DNA from: an uncultured Paenibacillus sp. | GTDB taxonomy: Bacteria > Bacillota > Bacilli > Paenibacillales > Paenibacillaceae | DNA length: 29,748 nucleotides | NCBI GenBank assembly: GCA_937895345.1 | Contig: CALAWP010000089.1 | Coordinates: 1-29,748, forward strand | Direction of reading: 5' to 3' | Shown here: piece by piece, positions 21,470-29,748 of the stretch | How positions within the stretch are numbered: position 1 is the first letter of the stretch | Layout: every line of letters starts with the position of its first letter | Position numbers and translations under genes: made by a program | Notes under the pieces: model-generated | The model's database searches: none | Seen by the model: the letters and a program-made list of their open reading frames with translations, nothing else | What the model was told of the DNA's origin: nothing

Positions 21470-23029
21470 TTATTTGCTGGCCAAAAACTCGTCAAACGCT
21501 TGCTGCTTCAGCTCGATAATTCTGTCGGCTCCGGCCGCTTTCATCTTCTGGGCGAATTCGGGGAGCACTTTGTCGATGTCGACCGAACCCGTCTCGAGCG
21601 TCGGCAAATATTCTTTCTCCAGGTTGGAGATAACGCCGACTTCCGCCGTCACCGGCTCGTGGTCGAAGAAGAAACCGAAGCCCGGCGAAAGCTTTGGATT
21701 TTCGTTGAACTGACGGAATTTCTCCCACTTGTCCGGATCTTCCGATTCCGTCACATAGTTCAGGAACTGGTTGCCGAACATCCATTGGGCGCCAGGCGAA
21801 TAGTTGCCCGCTTCCGGACCCGGTTTAATGATGCTGTCGGAAACCTTCTCGTAATGCGTGCCTTCGATGCCGAAGTTCAGCATATTGTTCAGCACTTCAT
21901 CCGTATGAAGCAGATTGATGAACATCATCGCACGCTCCGGATCTTTGGACGTGCTGGAGATCGCCAGCATGGAGCCGGCCGCTTCGGAGGTCGACGTCGT
22001 TTTTGGCGTCAGCTCGAGCTGCTCCAGCTTGCCTTGATAGCTAATTTGGTTTTCCATTTCCTTCGCTTTGCCCGGCTTGAGCGAAGCGACGACGGCAAAT
22101 ACGTTGCCCGTTTTGAGCGCATCCGCCGTGCCGGTCAAGCTGGTGGCGGCGTCGCGGTTAACATATCCTTTTTGGAAGTAGTCGCGGGTTACGCGCAAAT
22201 GTTCGAGATAGCGCTCGTCTTCGTACGAAGCGTGCACTTTCGTATCGGACAGATCCTTCAGAATCATGCCCGGCACGCTGGTGTCGCCAAGCGCGTCGAT
22301 GCCGACGAAGTAGTGGGAGTTGAACGTTTCCCCTCTCGTCAAGTACAGCGGAGTCATGCCCGGCTTTTTCTCCTTGACCGTTGCGAAGATTTCATCCAGA
22401 TCGTAAATCGTCTTCACCTTGGACATATCGAGGCCCAGTTCCTCCGCGATGTCCTTCCGGTATACGATACCGCCTTGCGCCGCAAATTCTTTGTTCGTCG
22501 GAACGGCGTAGTTGACGCCGCCGACCTTGGCGCCCTCGAGATAAAGCGGGTCAAGCGAATCCAGAATGCCTTGGCCGTGCGACTGCAGCAGCGGGCCGAC
22601 GTCGATAAACGCGCCTTTCTTGACGTTGATGGCATGCTTCTGCCATACGGCCGTAAAGATGATGTCCACTTCATCGCGGCCCGCGATCATCAGATTCAGC
22701 TTCTCTTCCCACGGACCCCAATCGATGGCGATCAAGTCCAGCTTGGCATTGATTTTGTCCTTCAAATATTCATTGATGGCCGCTTCGACCTTCTCTTCGT
22801 CCTTCTGCGTCGCGCCCGTATACACCAGCTTGAGCGTATGCTCTTCCAGCTGCTCTTGACCCGTACCTTCATTGCCGGAATCGGTCGGCTCCGTCGACGT
22901 CGTAGGCGCGTTCGTCGGATTGTTGTTGCCTCCTTCGTTGCCGCCGTTGCCGGAACATGCGCTAATGACCAGCATCAACGATAATACAAGCGCAACTACG
23001 GTAAAAGTGCTTCTTTTCGCTTTCCTCAT
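21470..23029 (-). CDS. ABC transporter extracellular solute-binding lipoprotein
   Basis: This is a 519-aa lipoprotein of the large carbohydrate-binding type (LplA-like, family 1 or related). The lipobox is LVISAC with the lipidated Cys25; a Gly/Asn/Thr/Ser-rich linker follows (about 26-50). The mature domain starts at HTLKLVYTGATQKDEEKVEAAINEYLKD. Family segments include DEVDIIFTAVWQKHA and the C-terminal helix with ALAQ-like alternation (PEFAQKMKAAGADRIIELKQQAFDEF). The ATG is preceded by GGGAGGT at about 11 bases. It is last in the operon with the two permeases. The substrate is likely an oligosaccharide, but which one cannot be said. No ATPase is encoded, so a shared MsmX-type ATPase is expected. 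Confidence 0.92.
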   Translation of the reverse strand: MRKAKRSTFTVVALVLSLMLVISACSGNGGNEGGNNNPTNAPTTSTEPTDSGNEGTGQEQLEEHTLKLVYTGATQKDEEKVEAAINEYLKDKINAKLDLIAIDWGPWEEKLNLMIAGRDEVDIIFTAVWQKHAINVKKGAFIDVGPLLQSHGQGILDSLDPLYLEGAKVGGVNYAVPTNKEFAAQGGIVYRKDIAEELGLDMSKVKTIYDLDEIFATVKEKKPGMTPLYLTRGETFNSHYFVGIDALGDTSVPGMILKDLSDTKVHASYEDERYLEHLRVTRDYFQKGYVNRDAATSLTGTADALKTGNVFAVVASLKPGKAKEMENQISYQGKLEQLELTPKTTSTSEAAGSMLAISSTSKDPERAMMFINLLHTDEVLNNMLNFGIEGTHYEKVSDSIIKPGPEAGNYSPGAQWMFGNQFLNYVTESEDPDKWEKFRQFNENPKLSPGFGFFFDHEPVTAEVGVISNLEKEYLPTLETGSVDIDKVLPEFAQKMKAAGADRIIELKQQAFDEFLASK

Positions 23030-23123
23030 TTGAATGCGTGACCTCCCTAACGGAATTTTTATGCTTATCCGGCTAAGCCGGCTGAAGCCAGAATCAGGCG
23101 AACCCGCTGCTTGCGGCTTCCGG

Positions 23124-24056
23124 TCATCCCTTTACGGCGCCGACCGTCAAGCCTTTGACAAAATATTTCTGGAAAAACGGGTAAGCGAATACGATGGGGC
23201 CAATCCCGATGACGGCCATGGCCATTCGCGCCGTTTCGTTCGGATACGTCACGTTGCCCCCCGCCGCCGCAATGGCGGAAGCCGCCGTGCTGTTGTTGGC
23301 CAAATACTGGATGTTGAGCAGCGTTTTGTACATCAAGTATTGAATGCTCAGCGTCTTGTCGTCCGAAATGAAGACGAGACTCAAATACCAGTCGTTCCAA
23401 TAGTTCAACGTGCTGAACAAAGCGGCGGTGGCCAAGACGGGCAGCGACAGCGGCATGACGATCTGGAAAAAGATGCGCATTTCGCCCGCTCCGTCGATTT
23501 TGGCCGACTCCAGCACTTGCTGCGGAATGGTTGTCTGAAAAAACGTACGGATAATGAGTACGAAAAAGGCGGATACCAAGAGGGGCAATATAAGCGCCCA
23601 TATATTGTTTTTCAGATCCAGCATTTGCGTATAGACGAGGTACCAAGGCACCAGGCCGCCGTTGAACAGCATCGTGAAAAACATAAAGAAGGTAAAAAAC
23701 TTGCGCTGCGGGAAATCTTCCCGGGACAACGGATAGGCGTACAGCGCCATGATGATGACGCTCAGCACCGTGCCCACAACTGTGACGAAGACCGTTACGC
23801 CGTAAGAGCGCAGCAGCTGCACCCAGTCCTTCATCAGCATCTCGTAGGCGGCCCAATCGACGGAGCGCGGAATCAAGCTGTAACCGTGCACGAGTACATC
23901 CTGCTCGTTCGAAATGGATATCATAATGATCAAAATCAGCGGTACGATGCAGCATAAGGAATAAAACAGGAAAAATGCGTTAATGATCGTATTGCCCAGT
24001 TTCGAAACCTGGTTGAAAGGGTTGGAAACCCCGCTTTTGGAAACTGCCGTTTTCAT
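23124..24056 (-). CDS. carbohydrate ABC transporter permease (YtcP/LplC-type, CUT1)
   Basis: This is a 310-aa permease with about six transmembrane helices (for example NAFFLFYSLCCIVPLILIIMISISNE and TFFMFFTMLFNGGLVPWYLVY). The EAA-type cytoplasmic loop is ESAKIDGAGEMRIFFQIVMPLSLP and contacts the ATPase. The frame is open for 55 more codons upstream, but the ATG at 24056 has CGAGGAGG at about six bases and gives the typical N-terminus MKTAVSKSG. It follows the first permease by 22 bp. The C-terminus PFFQKYFVKGLTVGAVKG is characteristic of this subfamily. Confidence 0.94.
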   Translation of the reverse strand: MKTAVSKSGVSNPFNQVSKLGNTIINAFFLFYSLCCIVPLILIIMISISNEQDVLVHGYSLIPRSVDWAAYEMLMKDWVQLLRSYGVTVFVTVVGTVLSVIIMALYAYPLSREDFPQRKFFTFFMFFTMLFNGGLVPWYLVYTQMLDLKNNIWALILPLLVSAFFVLIIRTFFQTTIPQQVLESAKIDGAGEMRIFFQIVMPLSLPVLATAALFSTLNYWNDWYLSLVFISDDKTLSIQYLMYKTLLNIQYLANNSTAASAIAAAGGNVTYPNETARMAMAVIGIGPIVFAYPFFQKYFVKGLTVGAVKG

Positions 24057-24078
24057 TCTTTTCCTCCTCGGGACATAC

Positions 24079-24999
24079 TCAGAACAATGCCTTGTCTTTA
24101 TCGATACGCCGGACGATCCAGTTGGACAGCAGCACCAGGATGAATCCGACTGCCGACTGATACAAGCCCGCGGCCGACGACAATCCGATGTCTCCCAAAT
24201 TGAGGAACGTCCGATATACATACGTATCGATTACGTTCGTCACCGGGAAAAGCACTCCCGACTCCCTCGGGACCTGGAAGAACAGGCCGAAGTCCGAATA
24301 AAAAATTCTGCCGATTTGCAGCAGCGTCATAATGATCATAAGCGGCGCCAGCATCGGAATCGTAATGCTCTTGATTTGCTGCCATTTGCTCGCCCCGTCG
24401 ATCGTGGCCGCTTCGTAATATTCCTCGTCGAACCCCATTATGGCGGCAAAATATATGACCGCGTAATACCCGACATTTTTCCATGTATTCACAAGCGGCA
24501 AAATGAATGGCCATACCTCGCGTTCAAAATACCAACTGACGCCTTCCAGCCCCATCCCTTCCAGCACCGTCCGGTTAATGAAGCCGTTCGTCTCGTTCAG
24601 GAAGCCGTAGACGAGATAACTGACGACGACCATCGACAAAAAGTACGGAAGAAACATGATCGCCTGATGCACCTTGGAAAAAAACTTGTTCCTCATTTCG
24701 TTGAGCATGATGGCGAAAGCGATCGGGATAAACAGGTTTAACACTATAAAAAGCGTGTTGTACAGCAACGTATTGCGGGTTATGATCCACGCGTCGTTCG
24801 TCATGAACAAATATTTGAAGTTTTGCAGTCCTACCCAGGGCGTTTCCCACAACGGAATGTTGTAGGTCACTTTCTTAAACGCGATCAGCACTCCCAGCAT
24901 CGGGATATAGTTGTTCACGATCAGAAAGACGACGCCGGGCAGCATCATCAGGTAAAAGACCCAAAACTTCCTTACATTTTTTGCGATAGCGCGAGCCAT
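24079..24999 (-). CDS. carbohydrate ABC transporter permease (LplB-type, CUT1)
   Basis: This is a 306-aa permease, first in the transporter operon. The N-terminal RKFWVFYLMMLPGVVFLIVNNYIPMLGVLIAFKKV helix and the following WVGLQNFKYLF are hallmarks of the LplB family. The EAA loop EYYEAATIDGASKWQQIKSITIPMLAP is intact. The C-terminus is IVRRIDKDKALF. The ATG has AAGGAGG at about six bases. Upstream lies a terminator that separates it from the YesN-type regulator gene, so the transporter is probably transcribed from its own promoter between 25000 and 25089, likely activated by that regulator. Confidence 0.94.
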   Translation of the reverse strand: MARAIAKNVRKFWVFYLMMLPGVVFLIVNNYIPMLGVLIAFKKVTYNIPLWETPWVGLQNFKYLFMTNDAWIITRNTLLYNTLFIVLNLFIPIAFAIMLNEMRNKFFSKVHQAIMFLPYFLSMVVVSYLVYGFLNETNGFINRTVLEGMGLEGVSWYFEREVWPFILPLVNTWKNVGYYAVIYFAAIMGFDEEYYEAATIDGASKWQQIKSITIPMLAPLMIIMTLLQIGRIFYSDFGLFFQVPRESGVLFPVTNVIDTYVYRTFLNLGDIGLSSAAGLYQSAVGFILVLLSNWIVRRIDKDKALF

Positions 25000-25082
25000 A
25001 CTCGTCCTCCTTCAAGCACTGCTGTTTCGATTCGTAGGATGATTGCCTTTCCAGGCGGTGCCTCCTTTGTTGTTTATTGTAG

Positions 25083-25113
25083 AAAAAAAGACGCCCCCCT
25101 TTCTAATGGCGTC
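25083..25113 (-). terminator. Rho-independent terminator of the YesMN-type operon
   Basis: On the minus strand GACGCC (25113-25108) pairs with GGCGTC (25095-25090), followed by a run of seven T (25089-25083). It lies about 30 bp past the stop of the YesN-type regulator gene and before the transporter operon. Confidence 0.75.
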
Positions 25114-25141
25114 GTGACTCACTTAACGTTATAATGACTTC

Positions 25142-26749
25142 TTACCATGGCTTATGCGTTTTTTTGCGGTATTCCTGCGGCGTCAAGCCGGTCGCCTTCT
25201 TGAACAGCTTCGAGAAATGGGAAAAGTTCGTGTAGCCGACCGCCGCCGCAATGTCGCTTACTTTCATTTGCCCCGCTTCCAGCTCCTTGCGCGCCTTCTC
25301 CAGCCGAAGCTCCACCAAATAATCGGTCAGCGTGCGGCCCGTTTCCTTGCGAAACAGCCGCGACAAGTATGCGGGATTCAAATATACCTTCTCCGCAATC
25401 TTCTCCCGGTCGAAATCTTCGTGCAGATGCTCCACCATATATTTCTTCACCTGATCGACCACGTCCGAGACGTTGTTGCCGCTGCGCCCGGAATAGTCCG
25501 CCGCCAGTCCGCATATCGTCTGGGTCCATGCGCGCAGTCTCGGAATCGATTTGAGCGCCTGCGGCCCTTCCTCCCATTCGCCCCCGGGAAATACGTCGCG
25601 CGGATGCAGCGACAGCTTGCTCAGCCACTGAAAGATCATGTTCATCAGTCCAAAATAGTACGCGTTAAGCAAAGCGTAATCGGGCTGCCTAACTTGCAGC
25701 CGGTTAAAGTATTCGTCGATCCGGTGCGACAGCTCCGTCCGCTTGCCCAGCTCGAGCAGCAGCGCCCAGTCCTGGAATTGGACTTGCAAAGGCAAAGCGT
25801 CCGGCGCATCTGAAGGACCGATTTCCCGTTGCGCCACAACGGTTCCGCTTCGGCCTACGTTCGACTTTTCGATCGCCAGCAGCTCCTCGACGTTGCCCCT
25901 CACTTCCCGAACCTTGACCGGCCTGCCGACGTAGCAGGAGAGCTGGCAATGAAGCAGCAGCCTGCTTTGATCCCTGAAATGCCGGCACCTCTCGAGCAGC
26001 TTCTCCTCCGGCTCGTCCGTCCCGTAAAGCAAAGCATACAGGATGCCGTTCGCCTCCTGGACCATATGCCCCTCGCAACCGTCCAGCACCAGCTCCGCGG
26101 CCGCATTTTTGACTCCGTAGGTCATAATTTCTTCATCCCGCGCCGACCAGTCCCAGCTCCATTGCTCGATGCTGATCAAGACCAGCCGCACGCCGCTGTC
26201 GGCATGCAGCGGAATATCGTACGCCGCCAGCGCGGCGTTCAGCTGCTCCTTGGACAACGACATCCGGTAATGAATGATATCCTGCCACAGCCGTTCGACC
26301 AGCAACGGCCTTTGCTTGTTCCATTGCTCGTAATATTTTTGATGCGTTTCCTTAATTTCCGCCATTTCTTCCTGTTCTCTTACTTTGGCGGCCGCCTCCA
26401 GAACGCAGCGCTTCAGCTTGTCGTGATCGATCGGCTTCAGCAAATAATCAAGACAGCCCAACGCCACGGCCTGCTGCGCAAATTTGAAATCGGCATGGCC
26501 GGACAGAAAGAGCGTAATGGTAGCCGGGTAATGCTCGCGAACCCACTTGAGCAGCTCCACGCCGTTTTCGTTCGGCATCTCGATGTCCGATAGTAGGATA
26601 TGCACCTCTTGACCCGCAAATATTTCCTTCGCTTCCTCGGCGTCATAAGCGGTCCATATGCGGGAAACGGGCGTATCGTTCCAATCGATGCCGTCTACGA
26701 TGCCCCTTACCGCGATTTCTTCGTCATCTACAATAAGCAAATTATACAA
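25142..26749 (-). CDS. YesN-type response regulator with AraC DNA-binding domain
   Basis: This is a 535-aa response regulator. The receiver domain (about 1-120) has the DDEE acidic pocket near residue 8, phospho-acceptor Asp55 in LLSDIEMPNENG and YLLKPIDHD. A long middle region (about 150-420) of unknown function is normal for YesN proteins. The AraC-type double helix-turn-helix occupies about 435-535 (VYLNPAYLSRLFRKETGRTLTDYLVELRLEKARKELEAGQMKVSDIAAAVGYTNFSHFSKLFKKATGLTPQEYRKK). The start is the TTG at 26749, with AGAGGAGG about nine bases upstream; it overlaps the kinase stop by eight bases. The frame is open upstream, but those residues would precede the receiver fold. It probably controls the adjacent sugar transporter. 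Confidence 0.93.
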   Translation of the reverse strand: MYNLLIVDDEEIAVRGIVDGIDWNDTPVSRIWTAYDAEEAKEIFAGQEVHILLSDIEMPNENGVELLKWVREHYPATITLFLSGHADFKFAQQAVALGCLDYLLKPIDHDKLKRCVLEAAAKVREQEEMAEIKETHQKYYEQWNKQRPLLVERLWQDIIHYRMSLSKEQLNAALAAYDIPLHADSGVRLVLISIEQWSWDWSARDEEIMTYGVKNAAAELVLDGCEGHMVQEANGILYALLYGTDEPEEKLLERCRHFRDQSRLLLHCQLSCYVGRPVKVREVRGNVEELLAIEKSNVGRSGTVVAQREIGPSDAPDALPLQVQFQDWALLLELGKRTELSHRIDEYFNRLQVRQPDYALLNAYYFGLMNMIFQWLSKLSLHPRDVFPGGEWEEGPQALKSIPRLRAWTQTICGLAADYSGRSGNNVSDVVDQVKKYMVEHLHEDFDREKIAEKVYLNPAYLSRLFRKETGRTLTDYLVELRLEKARKELEAGQMKVSDIAAAVGYTNFSHFSKLFKKATGLTPQEYRKKTHKPW

Positions 26750-28493
26750 TGGCCTTAACCTCCTCTTGCCGAATCGGACATCGAATGACAACCCGGGCTC
26801 CGCCGGATTCACCGTCATTGTCAAATTCGATTCTGGCTTGTCCGTCGTACATGATGCTGAGCCGTTCTCTCACATTCATAATGCCCAAGCTGGTATCGGA
26901 AACGGGCCGTCCGCTTCTCAGCCGCTCCAGCGCTTCCGGAGCGTACCCGACGCCGTTGTCCGCGACCGTCACCTTCAGCGACGGCTTGCCATCCTGCGTC
27001 TCGTATTCGCAGCAAATGGCGATTTTGAACGTTTGCCGCCGGTTTTTGAACCCGTGGATGATGGCGTTCTCGACAAAAGGCTGCAGCGTGAGCGCGGCGA
27101 TTTGGTAACACTTCAGCTCCTCCGGCGCTTCGATGCGGTATTCCAGCTTGTCCGGAAACCGCATTTGCTGAATGTCCAGATAAGTCCGAATATGCGCCAG
27201 CTCTTCCTCCAGGTTGATCGTTTCCCTGTCCGTCCTCATTATGAAGCGGAAATATTCCGCCAGATGAAGGGACATCTTCTTGACGGAGGCGGAGTCGTTT
27301 AACGCCGCCAAATTGTAAATGATATTCAAGGAGTTCATGTAAAAATGCGGATTGATTTGCGACTGCAGCTGCTTCAGCTGGCCTTGCTTGACGCGAAGCT
27401 GCTCCTCGTAAATGTCGATTTTCAACGTTTTGATTTGTTCCGCCATCTGGTTGAACGTATTCGCAAGAAAAGCGAATTCCGCCGTCTTCTCCGTGCTCAG
27501 TCTGACATCGAGCATGCCTCTCGCTATTTTTTTCATTCCCAATATCAGTTCATGCAACGGTTTGAACAGCAGTTTCCTCAATAAAATCAAATAGACGGAC
27601 AATAATATAAGGAAAACGACCGGCGCGAACAACGCCACCCGCTGAAAGAACAGCAGGCTCTGCAGCAGCGCCGTTTCCGTAATCAGTACTTGATACGCCA
27701 TCTTCACCTTGCTGCTGGACTGAACGAGCGCCAAATACGATTCGTCCGTCTTTTCTCCGCGGACAGGCTGATATTGAGCGCCGATCTGGAGATCGTTCCA
27801 GCCGACGGGAGGCAGGGCGGCCGTAAGCGGACGCTTGAGCTGCCCATTTTCCGTTTCGAATATGCCGGTAACGCCCGTTTCCGCATCATGCCATTGCTTT
27901 TGCAGCAACTTGCCGATATCCATAATTCGTATGATGGCCCCCGTGAACAACCCTTGTTGAACCTCGCGGCTGTTGATCAGGAAATATTCGCCCGGCATCA
28001 GAGGATCGCTTCGAATTTCCCATTGTCGGACCAGCTCCCCGGTTCGTTCGTAGCGCTCGTTTATCTCTTTCATATGATTGTTGACGATTTTTTTGATCGA
28101 TTCGTATTCGCCGTCCGTGGCAAAGATGACGTCTCTGTCATGGTACACGAAAACCGTATGGATCGAGTTGTGAACCCCGACGTCCCTGACCAGCTTGTTT
28201 TGGATGCGAATCTTCGAAAGCATGTAATAGTTGCTGTCCGTATCGAACATGCTCAAAATGCCGACATCGATATCGATGACCGACAGCTTCAGCAAATAGT
28301 TGTCGATTTCGGTCAACTGGTCGTCGAATTGCCGGACGAATATATCGAGCGTATTGCTGTACGAATCCATCACTTTCGTCCGAACCAATTCTCTGGCGTT
28401 GAAGTGATAGATGAGAATAAATACGACGATCGGGATGAGCACGCCCATAAAGCCGATGATCATGCCCGTCCGGATCGAATAGTTTTTGCCCAT
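26742..28493 (-). CDS. YesM-type sensor histidine kinase
   Basis: This is a 583-aa membrane kinase. A first transmembrane helix (about 11-30) and a second (about 286-306) flank a large extracellular sensor region of dCache type. HAMP follows (about 308-360). The His_kinase domain has the phosphoacceptor His383 in QSQINPHFYMNSLNIIYNL. The HATPase domain contains LQPFVENAIIHGFKN, VADNGVGYAPEAL and LGIMNVRERLSIMYDGQ. The ATG has GGGAGAGG nine bases upstream. It is translationally coupled to the response regulator by an eight-base overlap, and both lie upstream of a carbohydrate transporter. Such YesM/YesN pairs usually sense extracellular oligosaccharides or glycans and activate the neighbouring ABC genes. 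Confidence 0.95.
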   Translation of the reverse strand: MGKNYSIRTGMIIGFMGVLIPIVVFILIYHFNARELVRTKVMDSYSNTLDIFVRQFDDQLTEIDNYLLKLSVIDIDVGILSMFDTDSNYYMLSKIRIQNKLVRDVGVHNSIHTVFVYHDRDVIFATDGEYESIKKIVNNHMKEINERYERTGELVRQWEIRSDPLMPGEYFLINSREVQQGLFTGAIIRIMDIGKLLQKQWHDAETGVTGIFETENGQLKRPLTAALPPVGWNDLQIGAQYQPVRGEKTDESYLALVQSSSKVKMAYQVLITETALLQSLLFFQRVALFAPVVFLILLSVYLILLRKLLFKPLHELILGMKKIARGMLDVRLSTEKTAEFAFLANTFNQMAEQIKTLKIDIYEEQLRVKQGQLKQLQSQINPHFYMNSLNIIYNLAALNDSASVKKMSLHLAEYFRFIMRTDRETINLEEELAHIRTYLDIQQMRFPDKLEYRIEAPEELKCYQIAALTLQPFVENAIIHGFKNRRQTFKIAICCEYETQDGKPSLKVTVADNGVGYAPEALERLRSGRPVSDTSLGIMNVRERLSIMYDGQARIEFDNDGESGGARVVIRCPIRQEEVKAIV

Positions 28494-28601
28494 GGCAAGC
28501 GGCCTCTCCCGTCAATTAGCTATTATTTCCTATATTAACACTAATAGCGTATTCTATGAATATCTCAAAATTGGAAATCGAAAGCAAGAGCGCCTATAAA
28601 A

Positions 28602-28639
28602 AAACTCAAAACGCAATCGTTCCATTGCATTCTGAGTTT
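28602..28639 (-). terminator. Rho-independent terminator of the EAL gene
   Basis: On the minus strand AAACTCAGAATGCAAT pairs along all 16 bases with ATTGCGTTTTGAGTTT (two G-U pairs) across the loop GGAACG, then TTTT and an AT-rich tail. It is 24 bp past the EAL stop codon and separates that gene from the YesM-type kinase. Confidence 0.9.
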
Positions 28640-28662
28640 CTCACACGGCCGTCCCGCATCGG

Positions 28663-29448
28663 TCAAGGCAGCATTCCGCCGGATGGCAATAGGGTATCGA
28701 TCTCCGATGAAGGCACCGGCCTTCCGTACAAATAACCTTGCGCCTGCCAGCAGCCGAATTTCAGCAGCAGCCGTTCCTGCTCCTTCGTTTCCACCCCTTC
28801 GGCCAGCACGTCCATCCCCAGATGGCTCGCCAGCGCGATGACCGTTTGAAGCACGATCGCGCTTTTGTGATTCGATTCCATCGCTCCGACCAAGGAACGA
28901 TCCAGCTTCATGATTCGAAACGGAATTTGGCTCAATAATACAAGAGAGGAATATCCGGTGCCAAAATCGTCGATAGCCAGCACGATGCCGAGCTCATGCA
29001 GCTCCAGGCACGATTGAGCCGATCGCTCCATGCTTTCGACGGCGATGCTTTCCGTCAGCTCCAGGCAAAGCCGGGCGGCCGGGAATCGGTGGCGGCGCAG
29101 CTTGGCGTCCAAGCGGCGGGCAAATCCGGCATCCATCAGCTGCCGGGCCGACAGGTTGACCGACAGCAGCAAATGCCGGTGTCCGGCATCCATCCAGCGA
29201 GCCCCGTCCCTCAATGCCCGATCGAGCACCCAATCGCCAAGCTCGGTTATTTTGCCGGAAGATTCCGCGACCGGTATAAATTCGGAGGGAGGCACCGGAC
29301 CGAGCTCGGCGCTGTCCCAGCGGAGCAGCGCCTCAAGGCCGATGATCCCGCCCGTTCGCAAATCGACTTGAGGCTGATAATGCAGCGAAAATTCGCCTCT
29401 CTCCAAAGCGCCGTCCAGACAAGTTGTCATATGAAATGTTTGTTCCAC
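28663..29448 (-). CDS. stand-alone EAL-domain protein (putative c-di-GMP phosphodiesterase)
   Basis: This 261-aa protein consists of one EAL domain, with no GGDEF, PAS or membrane segment. Catalytic and metal-binding residues appear intact: Glu39 of the EAL motif, Asn98 in VNLSARQ, Glu130 and Glu133 in LELTES, Asp160 and Asp161 in DDFGTGYSSL (loop 6), Lys181 with Asp183, Glu217 and Glu220 in AEGVET, and Gln237 in QGYLYGRPVP. It is therefore probably an active phosphodiesterase that hydrolyses c-di-GMP to pGpG. The start is a GTG with ACAGGAGG five bases upstream. It has its own promoter and terminator, and its upstream region carries two identical palindromes, which suggests specific regulation, perhaps by a dedicated repressor. 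Confidence 0.93.
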   Translation of the reverse strand: MEQTFHMTTCLDGALERGEFSLHYQPQVDLRTGGIIGLEALLRWDSAELGPVPPSEFIPVAESSGKITELGDWVLDRALRDGARWMDAGHRHLLLSVNLSARQLMDAGFARRLDAKLRRHRFPAARLCLELTESIAVESMERSAQSCLELHELGIVLAIDDFGTGYSSLVLLSQIPFRIMKLDRSLVGAMESNHKSAIVLQTVIALASHLGMDVLAEGVETKEQERLLLKFGCWQAQGYLYGRPVPSSEIDTLLPSGGMLP

Positions 29449-29503
29449 TGCGGCCTCCTGTTCAGGTTAGGAAGTACGGGGGGCCCGTCCCTCCATCTCC
29501 GCT

Positions 29504-29525
29504 TCGAACAATCGATGTTGTTCGA
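29504..29525. promoter_or_regulatory. 22-bp palindrome, copy 1 (EAL leader region)
   Basis: The half-sites TCGAACAA and TTGTTCGA flank the 6-bp centre TCGATG. The site lies downstream of the predicted EAL promoter, at about +30 to +50, where a bound repressor would block transcription. Confidence 0.65.
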
Positions 29526-29562
29526 CATAAATCTGCATAAATATGTAATGATTTGCTCATTT

Positions 29563-29591
29563 ATTATAGTCCTAATGTATCAAACTAACAA
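29563..29591 (-). promoter_or_regulatory. sigma-A type promoter of the EAL gene
   Basis: On the minus strand TTGTTA (29586-29591) and a perfect TATAAT (29563-29568) are spaced by 17 bp. The start of transcription would be about 105-110 bp before the GTG codon. Confidence 0.6.
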
Positions 29592-29693
29592 GCGGAATGC
29601 AAAAAGGTATAGATTACGGATCAATTTGCAAAACTAAAATGAATAATTTGGATCGTCTTTCGACACTGAACGACAAAATGCGACCCCTTCATT

Positions 29694-29715
29694 TCGAACA
29701 ACATCGATTGTTCGA
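29694..29715. promoter_or_regulatory. 22-bp palindrome, copy 2 (upstream of EAL promoter)
   Basis: The same half-sites TCGAACAA and TTGTTCGA flank CATCGA, the reverse complement of the centre in copy 1. The site lies 190 bp from copy 1, about 18 helical turns, so both may bind the same protein on one face of the DNA. It might also serve a gene beyond the window. Confidence 0.65.
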
Positions 29716-29748
29716 CATTTTATTTTTTTCTGTTCAAATTTCTTTAAA

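Noticed and set aside
29504..29715. LexA (SOS) boxes
   Set aside because: The Bacillus LexA box has CGAAC and GTTCG separated by four bases. Here the gap is ten bases, so the sites do not fit.
29504..29715. Terminal inverted repeats of a miniature mobile element
   Set aside because: Identity ends exactly at the 22-bp palindrome, each copy is itself palindromic, and no target-site duplication is visible. Operators explain the pattern better.

Overview
The window looks like chromosomal DNA of a high-GC, spore-forming-type Firmicute of the Paenibacillus/Cohnella group. The clues are strong AGGAGG-type ribosome binding sites, frequent TTG and GTG starts, Rho-independent terminators, a YesM/YesN pair beside LplB/YtcP-type permeases, a Lia-type envelope-stress operon, an S-layer-homology surface enzyme and a cre-like site. 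I saw no rRNA, tRNA, CRISPR array, transposase or phage gene. Genus placement is an inference from gene content.

Layout. Positions 1-617 hold no convincing gene; they contain a degenerate tandem repeat at about 200-346. Positions 618-4959 form a minus-strand catabolic operon: a LacI-family regulator, a Gfo/Idh/MocA oxidoreductase, a ThuA-domain protein and a second Gfo/Idh/MocA oxidoreductase. Its promoter contains a near-perfect LacI-type palindrome and overlaps a cre-like site, and it ends at a strong terminator. The regulator's DNA-binding domain appears to start at a non-standard ATC codon. Positions 5000-8570 carry a MurG paralogue and a secreted serine beta-lactamase-like protein with three SLH domains. 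Next come prfC (release factor 3) and zwf (glucose-6-phosphate dehydrogenase), then a YwmB-like membrane-anchored protein, all on the minus strand. Two uncharacterised plus-strand genes follow, the first with an Sm-like N-terminus. The molybdenum-cofactor genes moeA and mobB are divergent.

Positions 16518-20530 are a minus-strand envelope-stress operon in the order LiaI/DUF5668-like membrane protein, PspA, PspC, second PspA, LiaS-type kinase, LiaR-type regulator. No separate LiaF is present. A secreted NlpC/P60 hydrolase is transcribed divergently from it. Positions 21470-24999 encode a carbohydrate ABC importer (two permeases and a lipoprotein) with no ATPase. Just upstream is its probable YesM/YesN two-component regulator (25142-28493). 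The window ends with a stand-alone EAL phosphodiesterase whose upstream region carries two copies of a 22-bp palindrome 190 bp apart.

The most distinctive system is the hybrid Psp/Lia operon: two PspA paralogues bracket a PspC, and all three proteins end in a similar short helix. Other points worth checking are the ATC-initiated LacI regulator and the paired palindromes at the EAL gene.
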